Assembly (NCBI GenBank): GCA_024362935.1
Contig: JANCRA010000060.1
Coordinates: forward strand, 250,501-314,500
Direction: 5' to 3'
Origin: Setophaga petechia
Taxonomy: Eukaryota; Chordata; Aves; Passeriformes; Parulidae
DNA: 64,000 bases
In this document: positions 1 through 9,800 of the stretch, in pieces
Layout of the letters: the number at the start of each line of letters is the position of its first letter
Numbering within the stretch: the stretch's first letter is position 1
The notes under the pieces: model-generated
Told to the model about the DNA's origin: nothing
The model's database searches: none
Seen by the model: the letters and a program-made list of their open reading frames with translations, nothing else
Program-made: the position numbers and the translations under genes

Positions 1-595
1 TGAGAGAAAACAGTACCTTTCCACTCTCCTGCCTTTTCCATTCCCAGTTACATTCCAATGTTAGCAGTTTTGGACAACTTTCTTTCTCTTCTTGCAAAAC
101 AATCTGCAGACGTGTGTGCAAGCTCTAGGACTCGAAGAGAGATGTTTTCTGAACAGGAACATTTTTCTCCTTGCGAGACATAGTGAAAAAGCTTTTTGCT
201 TAGATATAGGTGACAAGACGCACTATCTAGAGTGCACTGCAAAGCCAATTGCTGCACAACACTGGCATTGTGTAAGCAGCTTGCAGTCTGAGAGAAAAAA
301 GTATCTTTCCGCTCTCCTGCCTTTTCCAGTTCCAGGAACATTCGGATGGGTGGCGTTTTGGACAAGTTTCTTTTTCTTGTTGCTAAACGCTCTGCAGACC
401 TGCGTGCAACCTCTACAACAGGAGGGGAGATATTTTCTGAACAGACACAGTTTCTCCTTGCGACACATAGTGCAAAAGCCTTTTGCTAACATGTAGCCGG
501 CAGGGGACGCTACAGACCAGGTAACGAAGCACTGCAAAGTTAAAAGCCGCTGCCGGGCGTCTTCGGCACTAGCTGTGCTCCGAAGCACACCGCGA

Positions 596-602
596 CCCGC
601 CC
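596..602 (-). promoter_or_regulatory. Sp1-like GC box in cassette A
   Basis: CCCGCCC, which is GGGCGGG on the minus strand, matches the core bound by Sp1/KLF factors. It lies 24 bases upstream of the E2F-like dyad. A 7-base match in GC-rich DNA can arise by chance, and type B does not keep it. Confidence 0.35.
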
Positions 603-626
603 ACAGCCCTTAAACGGGAACCGTGC

Positions 627-640
627 TTTTCGCGCCAAAA
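627..640. promoter_or_regulatory. E2F-like dyad in cassette A
   Basis: TTTTCGCGCCAAAA contains TTTCGCGC on one strand and TTTGGCGC on the other, both fitting the E2F consensus TTTSSCGC. It recurs unchanged in all eight type A cassettes and has a counterpart in type B. Known E2F sites act near start sites of cell-cycle genes; use here is inferred. Confidence 0.45.
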
Positions 641-719
641 AAAACCGTCTTCTCCACCGGGACACAGAGACTGCGGCAGCATCTGAGCGGCGAACAACGT
701 GCCCGCACAACACTGGGAT

Positions 720-728
720 CGGGTAAGC
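720..728 (+). other. Possible 5' splice site after cassette A
   Basis: CGGGTAAGC has GT at 723-724. Ordinary monomers read TGTGTAAGC, TTTGTAAGC or TGTGTTAGC here, so G at position -1 is specific to cassette-bearing monomers. Possible acceptors downstream are CCATTCCCAG (ends 786) and GTTTTCGTGTTGCAG (ends 836). No transcript evidence is available. Confidence 0.3.
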
Positions 729-1324
729 AGCTTGCAAACTGGTAGAACACAGTACCTATCAACTCTCCTGCCTTCTCCATTCCCAGTAACTTTCAAATTG
801 AATGCGTTTGGCACAATGTTCGTTTTCGTGTTGCAGTACACTCTGCAGACCTGCGTGCGACCTCAGGGACACGATGGAAGATGTTTTTTAAACTGGAACA
901 CTCTCTCCCTGCGGGATACAGTGAAAAACCTTTTTGCTTAGATATAGGTGAGTAGAGGCACTTGCTACAGTGCACTGCAAAGGTAATGGCTGCACAACAC
1001 TTGCCTTGTGTGCACAGTTTCTAAACTGATAGAACACAGTACACCTGCACTCTCCTGCATTTTCCTTTCCCAGTGAAATTCGAATCGAAGGGGTTTGGAC
1101 AACTTTCCTTTACTTCTTGCAAAACACTCTGCAGACCTTCTTGTACCTTCTAAAACACCACGGGATATGTTTTCTAAACAGACACACTTTCTCCTTAAGA
1201 GATATAGTACAAAAGCTTTTTGCTTAGATGCAAGTGACAATAGGCACTTGCTACAGTGCACTGCAAATGTAATGGCTGCACAAAACTGGCATTTTGTAAG
1301 CAGCTTGCAAACTGAGAGAAAACT

Positions 1325-1610
1325 GTACCTTTCCACTCTCCTGCATTTTCCTTTCCCAGTACAATTTGAATCGAAGGTGTTTGGGACAACTTTCTTTTAC
1401 TTCTTGCAAAACACTCTGCAGACATTCTTGTACCCTTTAAAAAACCATGGGAGCTGTTTTCTCAACAGGCAAAGTTTCTCTTTAGGAGATACAGTTAAAA
1501 AGCTATTTGCTTAAACGTAGGTTACTCTAGGATCTTGCTACAGTGCACTGCAAAGGTAATGGCTGCACAACACTTGCATTGTGGCACAGTTTGCAAACTG
1601 ATAGAAAACA
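1325..1610. repeat. Representative left-arm monomer (class I, M5)
   Basis: This class is marked by CTGCATTTTCCTTTCCCAGT after the boundary, TTTTACTTCTTGCAAAACAC, and TTCTTGTACC where other classes read GTGCAACTTC. M4-M8, M10 and M41 belong here. M7 is an 11-bp deletion form (CAAAACACTCTTGTACCC at about 1980-1997) fixed in every HOR copy, so it predates the amplification of the HORs. Confidence 0.85.
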
Positions 1611-3320
1611 GTACTCCGGCACTCCCCTGGATTTTCCTTTCCCAGTGAAATTCGAATCGAAGGGGTTTTGGACAACTTCCTTTTACTTCTTGCAAAACAC
1701 TCTGCAGACCTACTTGTACATTCTAAAACATCATGGGAGATGTTTTCTGAGAAGGCAGAGTTTCACCTTGCAAGATATTGTGAAAAAGGAATTTGCTTAG
1801 ATGTAGGTGACAATAGGCACTTGCTAGAGTGCACTGCAAATGTAATGGCTGCACAACACTGGCATTTTGTAAGCAGCTTGCAAACTGAGAGATAACAGGA
1901 CCTTTCCACTCTGCTGCATTTTCCTTTCCCAGTACAATTCGAATTTTAGGGGTTTTGGACAACTTTCTTTTACTTCTTGCAAAACACTCTTGTACCCTTT
2001 TCCAAACGATGGGAGCTGTTTTCTCAACAGGCAATGTTTCTCCTTGCAAGACATTGTGAAAAAGCTATTTGCTTAGATATAGGTGTCTAGAGGCACTTGC
2101 TACAGTGCACTGCAAAGGTAATGGCTGCACAACACTTGCATTGTGGCACAGTTTGCAAACTGATAGAAAACAGTACCTTTCCACTCTCCTGCATTTTCCT
2201 TTCCCAGTACAATTTGAATCGATGGGCTTTTGGACAACTTTCTATTACTTCTTGCAAAACACTCTGCAGACCTTCTTGTACCCTTTTCATAAAACATGGG
2301 AGATATTTTCTCAGCAGGCAGAGTTGCTCCTTGCAAGACATTGTGAAAAAGGAATTTGTCTAGATGTAGGTGACAGTAGGCACTTGCTAGAGTGCACTGC
2401 AAATGTAATGTCTGCACAAAACTGGGATTGTGTACCCAGCTTGCAAACTGATATGAAACAGTACTTTTCCACTCTCGTGCCTTTCCTTTCACATTAATCC
2501 TCGAAAGGAAGGCGTTTTGGACAACTTTCCTTTTCTTGTTGCAGAACACTCTGCTGACCTGCGTGCGACCTCTAGAACAAGATGGAAGATGTTTTCTGAA
2601 CTGGGACACTCTCTTCCTGCGGGATACAGTGAAAAACCTATTTGCTTACATGTAGGTGGCAAGAGGAACATACTACAGTGCACTGCAAAGGTAAAAGTTG
2701 CAAAACACTGGCATTTTGTATGCAGCTTACAAACTGAGAGATAACAGTACCTTTCCACTCTACTGCATTTTCCTTTCCCAGGACAATTCCAATTTTAGGG
2801 GGTTTGAAAAACTTTCTTTTACTTCTTGCGAAACACTCTGCAGACCTTCTTGTACCCTTTTAAAAACGATGGGAGCTGTTTTCTCAACAGGCAAAGTTTC
2901 TCCTTAGGAAATACAGTGAAAAAGCTATTTGCTTAGGATGTGGGTGACTAGAGGCACTTGCTAGAGTGCACTACAAGTGTAATCTCTGCACAAGACTGGG
3001 ATTGTGTGCCCAGCTTGCAAACTGATATGAAACAGTACTTTTCCACTCTGTTGCCTTTCCACTCACATTAATACTTGAAAGGAAGCCGTCTTAGACAACT
3101 TTCTTTTTCTTGTTGCAAAACCCTCTGCAGCCCTCTGTGCAACTTCTAGAACACGATAGGAGATGTTTAGTGAGGAGGAACGTTTTGTCCTTGCGAGACA
3201 TAGTGAAAAAGCTATTTGCTTAGATGTAGGTGACAAGAAACACTTACTGCAGTGCACTGACAAGCTAATTGCTACACAACACGGGGATGGTGTAAGCAGC
3301 TTGCAAAGTGATAGAAAACA

Positions 3321-3606
3321 GTACCTTTCCACTCTCCTGCCTTTCCATTCACATTAATACTTGAAAGGAAGGCGTCTTAGACAACTTTCTTTTTCTTGTT
3401 GCAAAACCCTCTGCAGCCCTCTGTGCAACTTCTAGAACACGATAGGAGATGTTTAGTGAGGAGGAACGTTTTCCCCTTGCGAGACATAGTGAAAAAGCTA
3501 TTTGCTTAGATGTAGGTGACAAGAAACACTTACTGCAGTGCACTGACAAGGTAATTGCTACACAACACGGGGATGGTGTAAGCAGCTTGCAAAGTGATAG
3601 AAAACA
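3321..3606. repeat. Representative middle-block monomer (class II, M12)
   Basis: This class has CATTAATACTTGAAAGGAAG, GTCTTAGACAACTTTC, GTTTAGTGAGGAGGAACG and the palindrome CAGTGCACTG. Two PstI sites (CTGCAG near 3411 and 3533) divide it into parts of about 122 and 164 bp. M9, M11, M40 and M42 in the conserved arms are related, with CATTAATACTGGAAAGG and GTTGCAGAACACTC. Confidence 0.85.
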
Positions 3607-5608
3607 GTACCTTTCCACTCTCCTGCCTTTCCACTCACATTAATACTTGAAAGGAAGGCGTCTTAGACGACTTTCTTTTTCTTGTTGCAAAACCCTCTGC
3701 AGCCCTCTGTGCAACTTCTAGAACATGATAGGAGATGTTTAGTGAGGAGGAACGTTTTCTCCTTGCGAGACATAGTGAAAAAGATATTTGCTTACATGTA
3801 GGTGACAAGAAACACTTACTGCAGTGCACTGACAAGCTAATTGCTACACAACACTGGGATGGTGTAAGCAGCTTGCAAAGTGCTAGAAAACAGTACCTTT
3901 CCACTCTCCTGACTTTCCACTCACATTAATACTTGAAAGGAAGGCGTCTTAGACAACTTTCTTTTTCTTGTTGCAAAACCCTCTGCAGCCCTCTGTGCAA
4001 CTTCTAGAACACGATAGGAAATGTTTAGTGAGCAGGAAGGTTTTCTCCTTGCGAGACATAGTGAAAAAGCTATTTGCTTAGATGTAGGTGACAAGAAACA
4101 CTTACTGCAGTGCACTGACAAGCTAATTGCTACACAACACGGGGATGGTGTAAGCAGCTTGCAAAGTGATAGAAAACAGTACCTTTCCACTCTCCTGCCT
4201 TTCCATTCACATTAATACTTGAAAGGAAGGCATCTTAGACAACTTTCTTTTTCTTGTTGCAAAACCTTCTGCAGCCCTCTGTGCAACTTCTAGAACACGA
4301 TAGGAGATGTTTAGTGAGGAGGAAGGTTTTGTCCTTGCGAGACATAGTGAAAAAGCTATTTGCTTAGATGTAGGTGACAAGAAACACTTACTGCAGTGCA
4401 CTGAAAATGTAACTGCTACACAGCACTGCGATTGTGTTAGCAGCCTGCAAAGTGCTAGAAAACAGTACTTTCCCACTCTCTTGCCTTTCCCTTCACAATA
4501 ATACTTGAAAGGAAGGCATCTTAGACAACTTTCTTTTTCTTGTGTCAAAAAACTCTGCAGCCCTCTCTGTAACATCTACAACACGATGGAAGTTGTTTAG
4601 TGAGCAGGAAGGTTTTCTCCTTGCGAGACATAGTGAAAAAGCTTTTTGCTTAGATGTAGGTGACAAGAAACACTTACTGCAGTGCACTGAACAGCTAACT
4701 GCTACACAGCACTAGGACTGTGTTAGCAGCGTGCAAAGTGCTAGAAAACAGTACTTTCCCACTCTCTTGCCTTTCCCTTCACATTAATACTTGAAAGGAA
4801 GGCATCGTAGACAACTTTCTTTTTCTTGCTGCAAAACACACTGCAGACCTCTGTGCAACTTCTAGAACACGATAGGAAATGTTTAGTGAGCAGGAAGGTT
4901 TTCTCCTTGCGAGACATAGTGAAAAAGCTTTTTGCTTAGATGTAGGTGACAAGAAACACTTACTGCAGTGCACTGAGCAGCTAACTGCTACACAGCACTA
5001 GGATTGTGTTAGCAGCTTGCAAAGTGCTAGAAAACAGTACTTTCCCACTCTCTTGCCTTTCCCTTCACATTAATACTTGAAAGCAAGGCGTCTTAGACAA
5101 CTTTCTTTTACATTTTGCAAAACACACTGCAGCCCTCTGTGCAACTTCTACAACACGATGGAAGTTGTTTAGTGAGAAGCAACGTTTTCCCCTTGCGAGA
5201 CAAAGTGAAAAAGCTATTTGCTCAGATGTAGGTATCAAGAAACACTTACTGCAGTGCACTGACAAGCTAATTGCTACACAGCGCTGCGATTGTGTTAGCA
5301 GCTTGCAAAGTGCTAGAAAACAGTACTTTTCCACTCTCTTGCCTTTCCCTTCACATTAATACTTGAAAGGAAGGCGTCTTAGACAACTTTCTTTTTCTTG
5401 CTGCAAAACAGTCTGCAGCCCTCTGTGCAACCTGTACAGCACGATGGAAGTTGTTTAATGAGCAGGAACATTTTCTCCTAGTGAGAGATAGTGAAAAAGC
5501 TTTTTGCTTAGATGTAGGTTACCACAGGCAGTTACTGCAGTGCACTTCAAAGCTAATAGATGCACAACACTGTGATTGTGTGCCCAGCTTGCAAAGTGAT
5601 AGAAAACA

Positions 5609-6467
5609 GTACCTTTCCACTCTTCCTCACTTTTCCATGCACATTACTATTCGAATGGAAAGAATTTTAGACAACTTTCTTTGGCTTCTTGCAAAACACT
5701 CTGCACACCTGCCTGCAATCTCTAGAAGTCGATGGGAGATATTTTCTGAACTGGCTCAGTTTCTCTTTGCAAGACATGGGGAAAAAGCAATTTGCTTAGA
5801 TATAGGTGAAAAGAGGCACCTACTACAGTGCACTGCAAGCTAATTGCTGCACAACACGCAGATTGTGTAAGCAGGTTGCAAACTGATAGAAAACAGTACC
5901 TCTCCCTTCTCCTGCCTTTTCTATTCACATTTCTATTTGAATGCAAGGCGTTTTAGACAACTTTCTTTTGCTTCTTGCAAAACACTCTGCACACCTGCCT
6001 GCAATCTCTAGAACTCGATGGGAGATGTTTTCTGAACTGGCTCAGTTTCTCCTTGCGAGACATGGGGAAAAAGCAATTTGCTTAGATGCAGGTGAAAAGA
6101 GGCACCTACTACAGTGCACTGAAAAACTAATTGCTGCACAACTCTGGGATTGTGTAAGCAGCTTACAAACAGATAGAAAACAGCACCTTTCCACTCTCCT
6201 GCCTTTTCCATTCGCATTACTATTCGAATGGCAGCAGTTTTGGACAACTTTCTTTTGCTTCTTGCAAAACACTCTGCACACCTCCGTGCAACTTCTAGAA
6301 AAAATGAGAGTTGTTTTCTGAACTGGTACAGTTTCTCCTGAAGAGATATAATGCAAACGCTACTGGCTTAGATGTAGTAACAATAGGCAATTATTACAGT
6401 GCACTGCAAAGTCAATCGTAGTATAACACTGGGATTGTGTGTCCAGCTTGCAAACTGGTAGAAAACA
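5609..6467. repeat. Class III monomers M20-M22
   Basis: Three consecutive monomers of 287, 287 and 285 bp have CATTACTATTCGAATGG-like starts, CTTTTGCTTCTTGCAAAAC and CTGCACACCTGCCTGCAATC. They occur only in the long middle blocks, always just upstream of M23 and its cassette (also 31698-32556 and the equivalent in copy 5). M35 shares the CACACC feature and may be a relative. Confidence 0.82.
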
Positions 6468-6715
6468 GTACCTATCCGCTCTCCTGCATTTTCCCTTTCC
6501 AGGAACATTCGAATTGATGGCTTTTTTGGACAAGTTACTTTTTCTTGTTGCAAAACCCTCTGCAGACCTGCCTGCAACCTCTAGAGCACGATGGGAGGTT
6601 TTTTGTGAACAGACACAGTTTCTCCTGGCGAGACATAATGAAAAAGCTTTTTGCTAAGGTGTAGCCGGCAGGAGACGCTAAAGACCAGGAGACGGAGCAC
6701 TGTGCCTTTAAGCGC

Positions 6716-6725
6716 CGCTTCCGGG
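6716..6725 (-). promoter_or_regulatory. ETS-like site in cassette B
   Basis: CGCTTCCGGG reads CCCGGAAGCG on the minus strand, with the GGAA core and flanks typical of ETS-family (GABP/ELK) sites in CpG promoters. Type A has CGCTGCCGGG at the aligned place, which lacks the core. Confidence 0.35.
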
Positions 6726-6783
6726 TGTCTGTCGGCCGTAGCTGTTCTCCGGAGCACGCCGCGATCTGCGTAACGACACCAGA

Positions 6784-6799
6784 TTCTTCGCGCCAAGAA
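6784..6799. promoter_or_regulatory. E2F-like dyad in cassette B
   Basis: TTCTTCGCGCCAAGAA keeps the CGCGCC core of type A with perfect five-base arms (TTCTT/AAGAA). The third arm pair is C/G here and T/A in type A, so symmetry is kept although the bases differ. The match to TTTSSCGC is weaker than in type A. Confidence 0.35.
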
Positions 6800-6877
6800 G
6801 CGTCTTCTCCTTCTCCGGAAAACAGAGACTGCGGCAGCTTCTGAACGGCGAACTACGAAGCGGCACAAAACTGGGAT

Positions 6878-6886
6878 TGGGTAAGC
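6878..6886 (+). other. Possible 5' splice site after cassette B
   Basis: TGGGTAAGC has GT at 6881-6882, again with G at -1 as after cassette A. A T-rich tract ending CTTCTTACAG at 6993 could act as acceptor about 110 bases downstream, though that would be a short intron. Confidence 0.27.
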
Positions 6887-9800
6887 AGCTTTCAAAGTGA
6901 TAAAAAACAGTACTTTCCCACTCTCTTGCCTTTCCCTTCACAATAATACTTGAAAGGAAGGCGTCTTAGACAAGTTTCTTTTTCTTCTTACAGAACACAC
7001 TGCAGCCCTCTGTGCAACTTCTAGAACACGATAGGAGATGTTTAGTGAGCAAGAAGGTTTTCTCCTAGCTAGACAGAGGGATAAAGCTATTTGCTTAGAT
7101 GTAGGTGACAAGAAACACTTACTGCAGTGCACTGAAAATGTAACTGCTACACAGCACTGCGATTGTGTTAGCAGCCTGCAAAGTGCTAGAAAACAGTACT
7201 TTCCCACTCTCTTGCCTTTCCCTTCACATTAATACTTGAAAGGAAGGCATCTTAGACAACTTTCTTTTTCTTCCTGCAAAACACACTGCAGCCCTCTGTG
7301 CAACTTCTAGAACACGATAGGAAATGTTTAGTGAGCAGGAAGGTTTTCTCCTTGCGAGACATAGTGAAAAAGCTTTTTGCTTAGATGTAGGTGACAAGAA
7401 ACACTTACTGCAGTGCACTGAACAGCTAACTGCTACACAGCACTAGGACTGTGTTAGCAGCGTGCAAAATGCTAGAAAACAGTACTTTCCCACTCTCTTG
7501 CCTTTCCCTTCACATTAATACTTGAAAGCAAGGCATCTTAGACAACTTTCTTTTTCTTGCTGCAAAACACACTGCAGACCTCTGTGCAACTTCTAGAACA
7601 CGATAGGAAATGTTTAGTGAGCAGGAAGGTTTTCTCCTTGCGAGACATAGTGAAAAAGCTTTTTGCTTAGATGTAGGTGACAAGAAACACTTACTGCAGT
7701 GCACTGAGCAGCTAATTGCTACACAGCACTAGGATTGTGTTAGCAGCTTGCAAAGTGCTAGAAAACAGTACTTTCCCACTCTCTTGCCTTTCCCTTCACA
7801 TTAATACTTGAAAGCAAGGCGTCTTAGACAACTTTCTTTTACATTTTGCAAAACACACTGCAGCCCTCTGTGCAACTTCTACAACACGATGGAAGTTGTT
7901 TAGTGAGAAGCAACGTTTTCCCCTTGCGAGACAAAGTGAAAAAGCTATTTGCTCAGATGTAGGTATCAAGAAACACTTACTGCAGTGCACTGACAAGCTA
8001 ATTGCTACACAGAGCTGCGATTGTGTTAGCAGCTTGCAAAGTGCTAGAAAACAGTACTTTCCCACTCTCTTGCCTTTCCCTTCACATTAATACTTGAAAG
8101 GAAGGCGTCTTAGACAACTTTCTTTTTCTTGTTACAGAACACACTGCAGCCCTCTGTGAAACTTCTAGAACACGATAAGAGATGTTTAGTGAGCAAGAAG
8201 GTTTTCTCCTTGCGAGACATAGTGAAAAAGCTATTTGCTTAGATGTAGGTGACAAGAAACACTTACTGCAGTGCACTGAAATGCTAACTGCTACACAGCA
8301 CTGCGATTGTGTTAGCAGCCTGCAAAGTGCTAGAAAACAGTACTTTCCAACTCTCTTGCCTTTCCCTTCACATTAATACTTGAAAGGAAGGCATCTTAGA
8401 CAACTTTCTTTTTCTTGTTACAGAACACACGGCAGCCCTCAGTGCAACTTCTAGAACACGATAGGAGATGTTTAGTGAGCAAGAAGGTTTTCTCCTTGCG
8501 AGACATAGTGAAAAAGCTATTTGCTTAGATGTAGGTGAGAAGAAACACTTACTGCAGTGCACTGACAAGGTAATTGCTACACAACACGGGGATGGTGTAA
8601 GCAGCTTGCAAAGTGATAGAAAACAGTACCTTTCCACTCTCCTGCCTTTCCACTCACATTAATACTTGAAAGGAAGGCGTCTTAGACGACTTTCTTTTTC
8701 TTGTTGCAAAACCCTCTGCAGCCCTCTGTGCAACTTCTAGAACACGATAGGAGATGTTTAGTGAGGAGGAACGTTTTCTCCTTGCGAGACATAGTGAAAA
8801 AGATATTTGCTTACATGTAGGTTACAAGAAACACCTACTGCAGTGCACTGACAAGCTAATTGCTACACAACACTGGGATGGTGTAAGCAGCTTGCAAAGT
8901 GATAGAAAACAGTACCTTTCCACTCTCCTGCCTTTCCACTCACATTAATACTTGAAAGGAAGGCGTCTTAGACAACTTTCTTTTTCTTGTTGCAAAACCC
9001 TCTGCAGCCCTCTGTGCAACTTCTAGAACACGATAGGAGATGTTTAGTGAGGAGGAACGTTTTCTCCTTGCGAGACATAGTGAAAAAGCTATTTGCTTAG
9101 ATGTAGGTGACAAGAAACACTTACTGCAGTGCACTGACAAGCTAATTGCTACACAACACGGGGATGGTGTAAGCAGCTTGCAAAGTGATAGAAAACAGTA
9201 CCTTTCCACTCTCCTGCCTTTCCATTCACATTAATACTTGAAAGGAAGGCATCTTAGACAACTTTCTTTTTCTTGTTGCAAAACCTTCTGCAGCCCTCTG
9301 TGCAACTTCTAGAACACGATAGGAGATGTTTAGTGAGCAAGAAGGTTTTCTCCTTGCTAGACAGAGGCATAAAGCTATTTGCTTAAATGTAGGTGACAAG
9401 AAACACTTACTGCAGTGCACTGAAAATGTAACTGCTACACAGCACTAGGATTGTGTTAGCAGCCTGCAAAGTGCTAGAAAACAGTACTTTCCCACTCTCT
9501 TGCCTTTCCCTTCACATTAATACTTGAAAGGAAGGCATCTTAGGCAACTTCTTTTTCTTGCTGCAAAACACACTGCAGCCCTCTGTGCAACTTCTAGAAC
9601 ACGATAGGAAATGTTTAGTGAGCAGGAAGGTTTTCTCCTTGCGAGACATAGTGAAAAAGCTATTTGCTTAGATGTAGGTGACAAGAAACACTTACTGCAG
9701 TGCACTGAAAAGCTAACTGCTACACAGCACTGCGATTGTGTTAGCAGCCTGCAAAGTGCTAGAAAACAGTACTTTCCAACTCTCTTGCCTTTCCCTTCAC

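Larger units (their letters stand above)
497..706. other. GC-rich CpG cassette, type A (copy 1)
   Basis: About 210 bp with some 22 CpG dinucleotides by hand count, against about 5 in a typical 286-bp monomer. It starts CCGGCAGGGGACGCTACAG and ends near CGGCGAACAACGTGCC. Visible elements in order are a hairpin-forming TGTGCT/AGCACA pair (574-589), a GC box CCCGCCC (596-602), an E2F-like dyad TTTTCGCGCCAAAA (627-640) and GAGACTGCGGCAGC, which is shared with type B. It replaces the GTGCAC-containing part of the monomer. No TATA box or coding frame stands out. A promoter-like role is inferred; an old insertion of unrelated DNA is the alternative. Confidence 0.9.
301..751. repeat. Monomer M2, 451 bp, host of cassette A
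   Basis: The first ~195 bases are an ordinary monomer with CCAGGAACATTCGG, GGACAAGTT and GAACAGACACAGTTTCTCC. After GCTAACATGTAG the normal GGTGACAAG segment is replaced by the GC-rich cassette, and normal monomer sequence resumes at CACAACACTGGGATC. The monomer is 165 bp longer than standard. M23 shares the first three motifs and also carries a cassette, so the two host monomers are paralogues. Confidence 0.9.
6665..6863. other. GC-rich CpG cassette, type B (copy 1)
   Basis: A 199-bp diverged homologue of type A. The two align through CCGGCAGG(A/G)GACGCTA, AGACCAGG, TCGCGCCAA, GTCTTCTCC and CAGAGACTGCGGCAGC. It has an ETS-like CGCTTCCGGG (6716-6725) where type A reads CGCTGCCGGG, a self-complementary CTCCGGAG, and an E2F-like dyad (6784-6799). 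The GC box of type A is not conserved. Copy 1 reads CTCCGGAAAACAG where copies 4 and 5 read CTCCGGGAAACAG. Confidence 0.9.
6468..6909. repeat. Monomer M23, 442 bp, host of cassette B
   Basis: It is the counterpart of M2 in the variable block. It shares CCAGGAACATTCG, GGACAAGTT, GAACAGACACAGTTTCTCC and GCTAAGGTGTAGCCGGCAGG with M2 but differs at many positions. It is 156 bp longer than a standard monomer. Equivalent monomers occur in copies 4 (32557-32998) and 5 (about 42601-43042). Confidence 0.9.

Noticed and set aside
574..589. TGTGCT-CCGA-AGCACA hairpin as a terminator or structural RNA.
   Set aside because: The stem is only six pairs, is not followed by a T-run, and in type B the pairing is not kept in the same form.
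497..706. CENP-B box in the monomers or cassettes.
   Set aside because: I looked for TTCG, four bases, A, two bases, CGGG on both strands in the cassettes and representative monomers and found no match. AAACGGGA at about 612-619 lacks the TTCG half.
497..706. Cassette as a transposon or retroelement insertion.
   Set aside because: I see no target-site duplication, terminal inverted repeats, poly-A end or coding remains. The run of eight A after the E2F-like dyad is internal. An origin from another sequence remains open but cannot be named.
1078..1092. Pol III B-box (TTCGAATC in class I monomers, as in tRNA-derived SINEs).
   Set aside because: Only the TTCGAA core fits. The flanking GG and CC and a properly spaced A box are missing, and no tRNA-like fold is seen.
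2100..2609. The longest open frame (169 codons, minus strand, repeated in each left arm) as a real gene.
   Set aside because: It spans two monomers only because of the 288-bp length of M8. Its translation is the same monomer peptides joined together, and neighbouring monomers carry stops at the same places.
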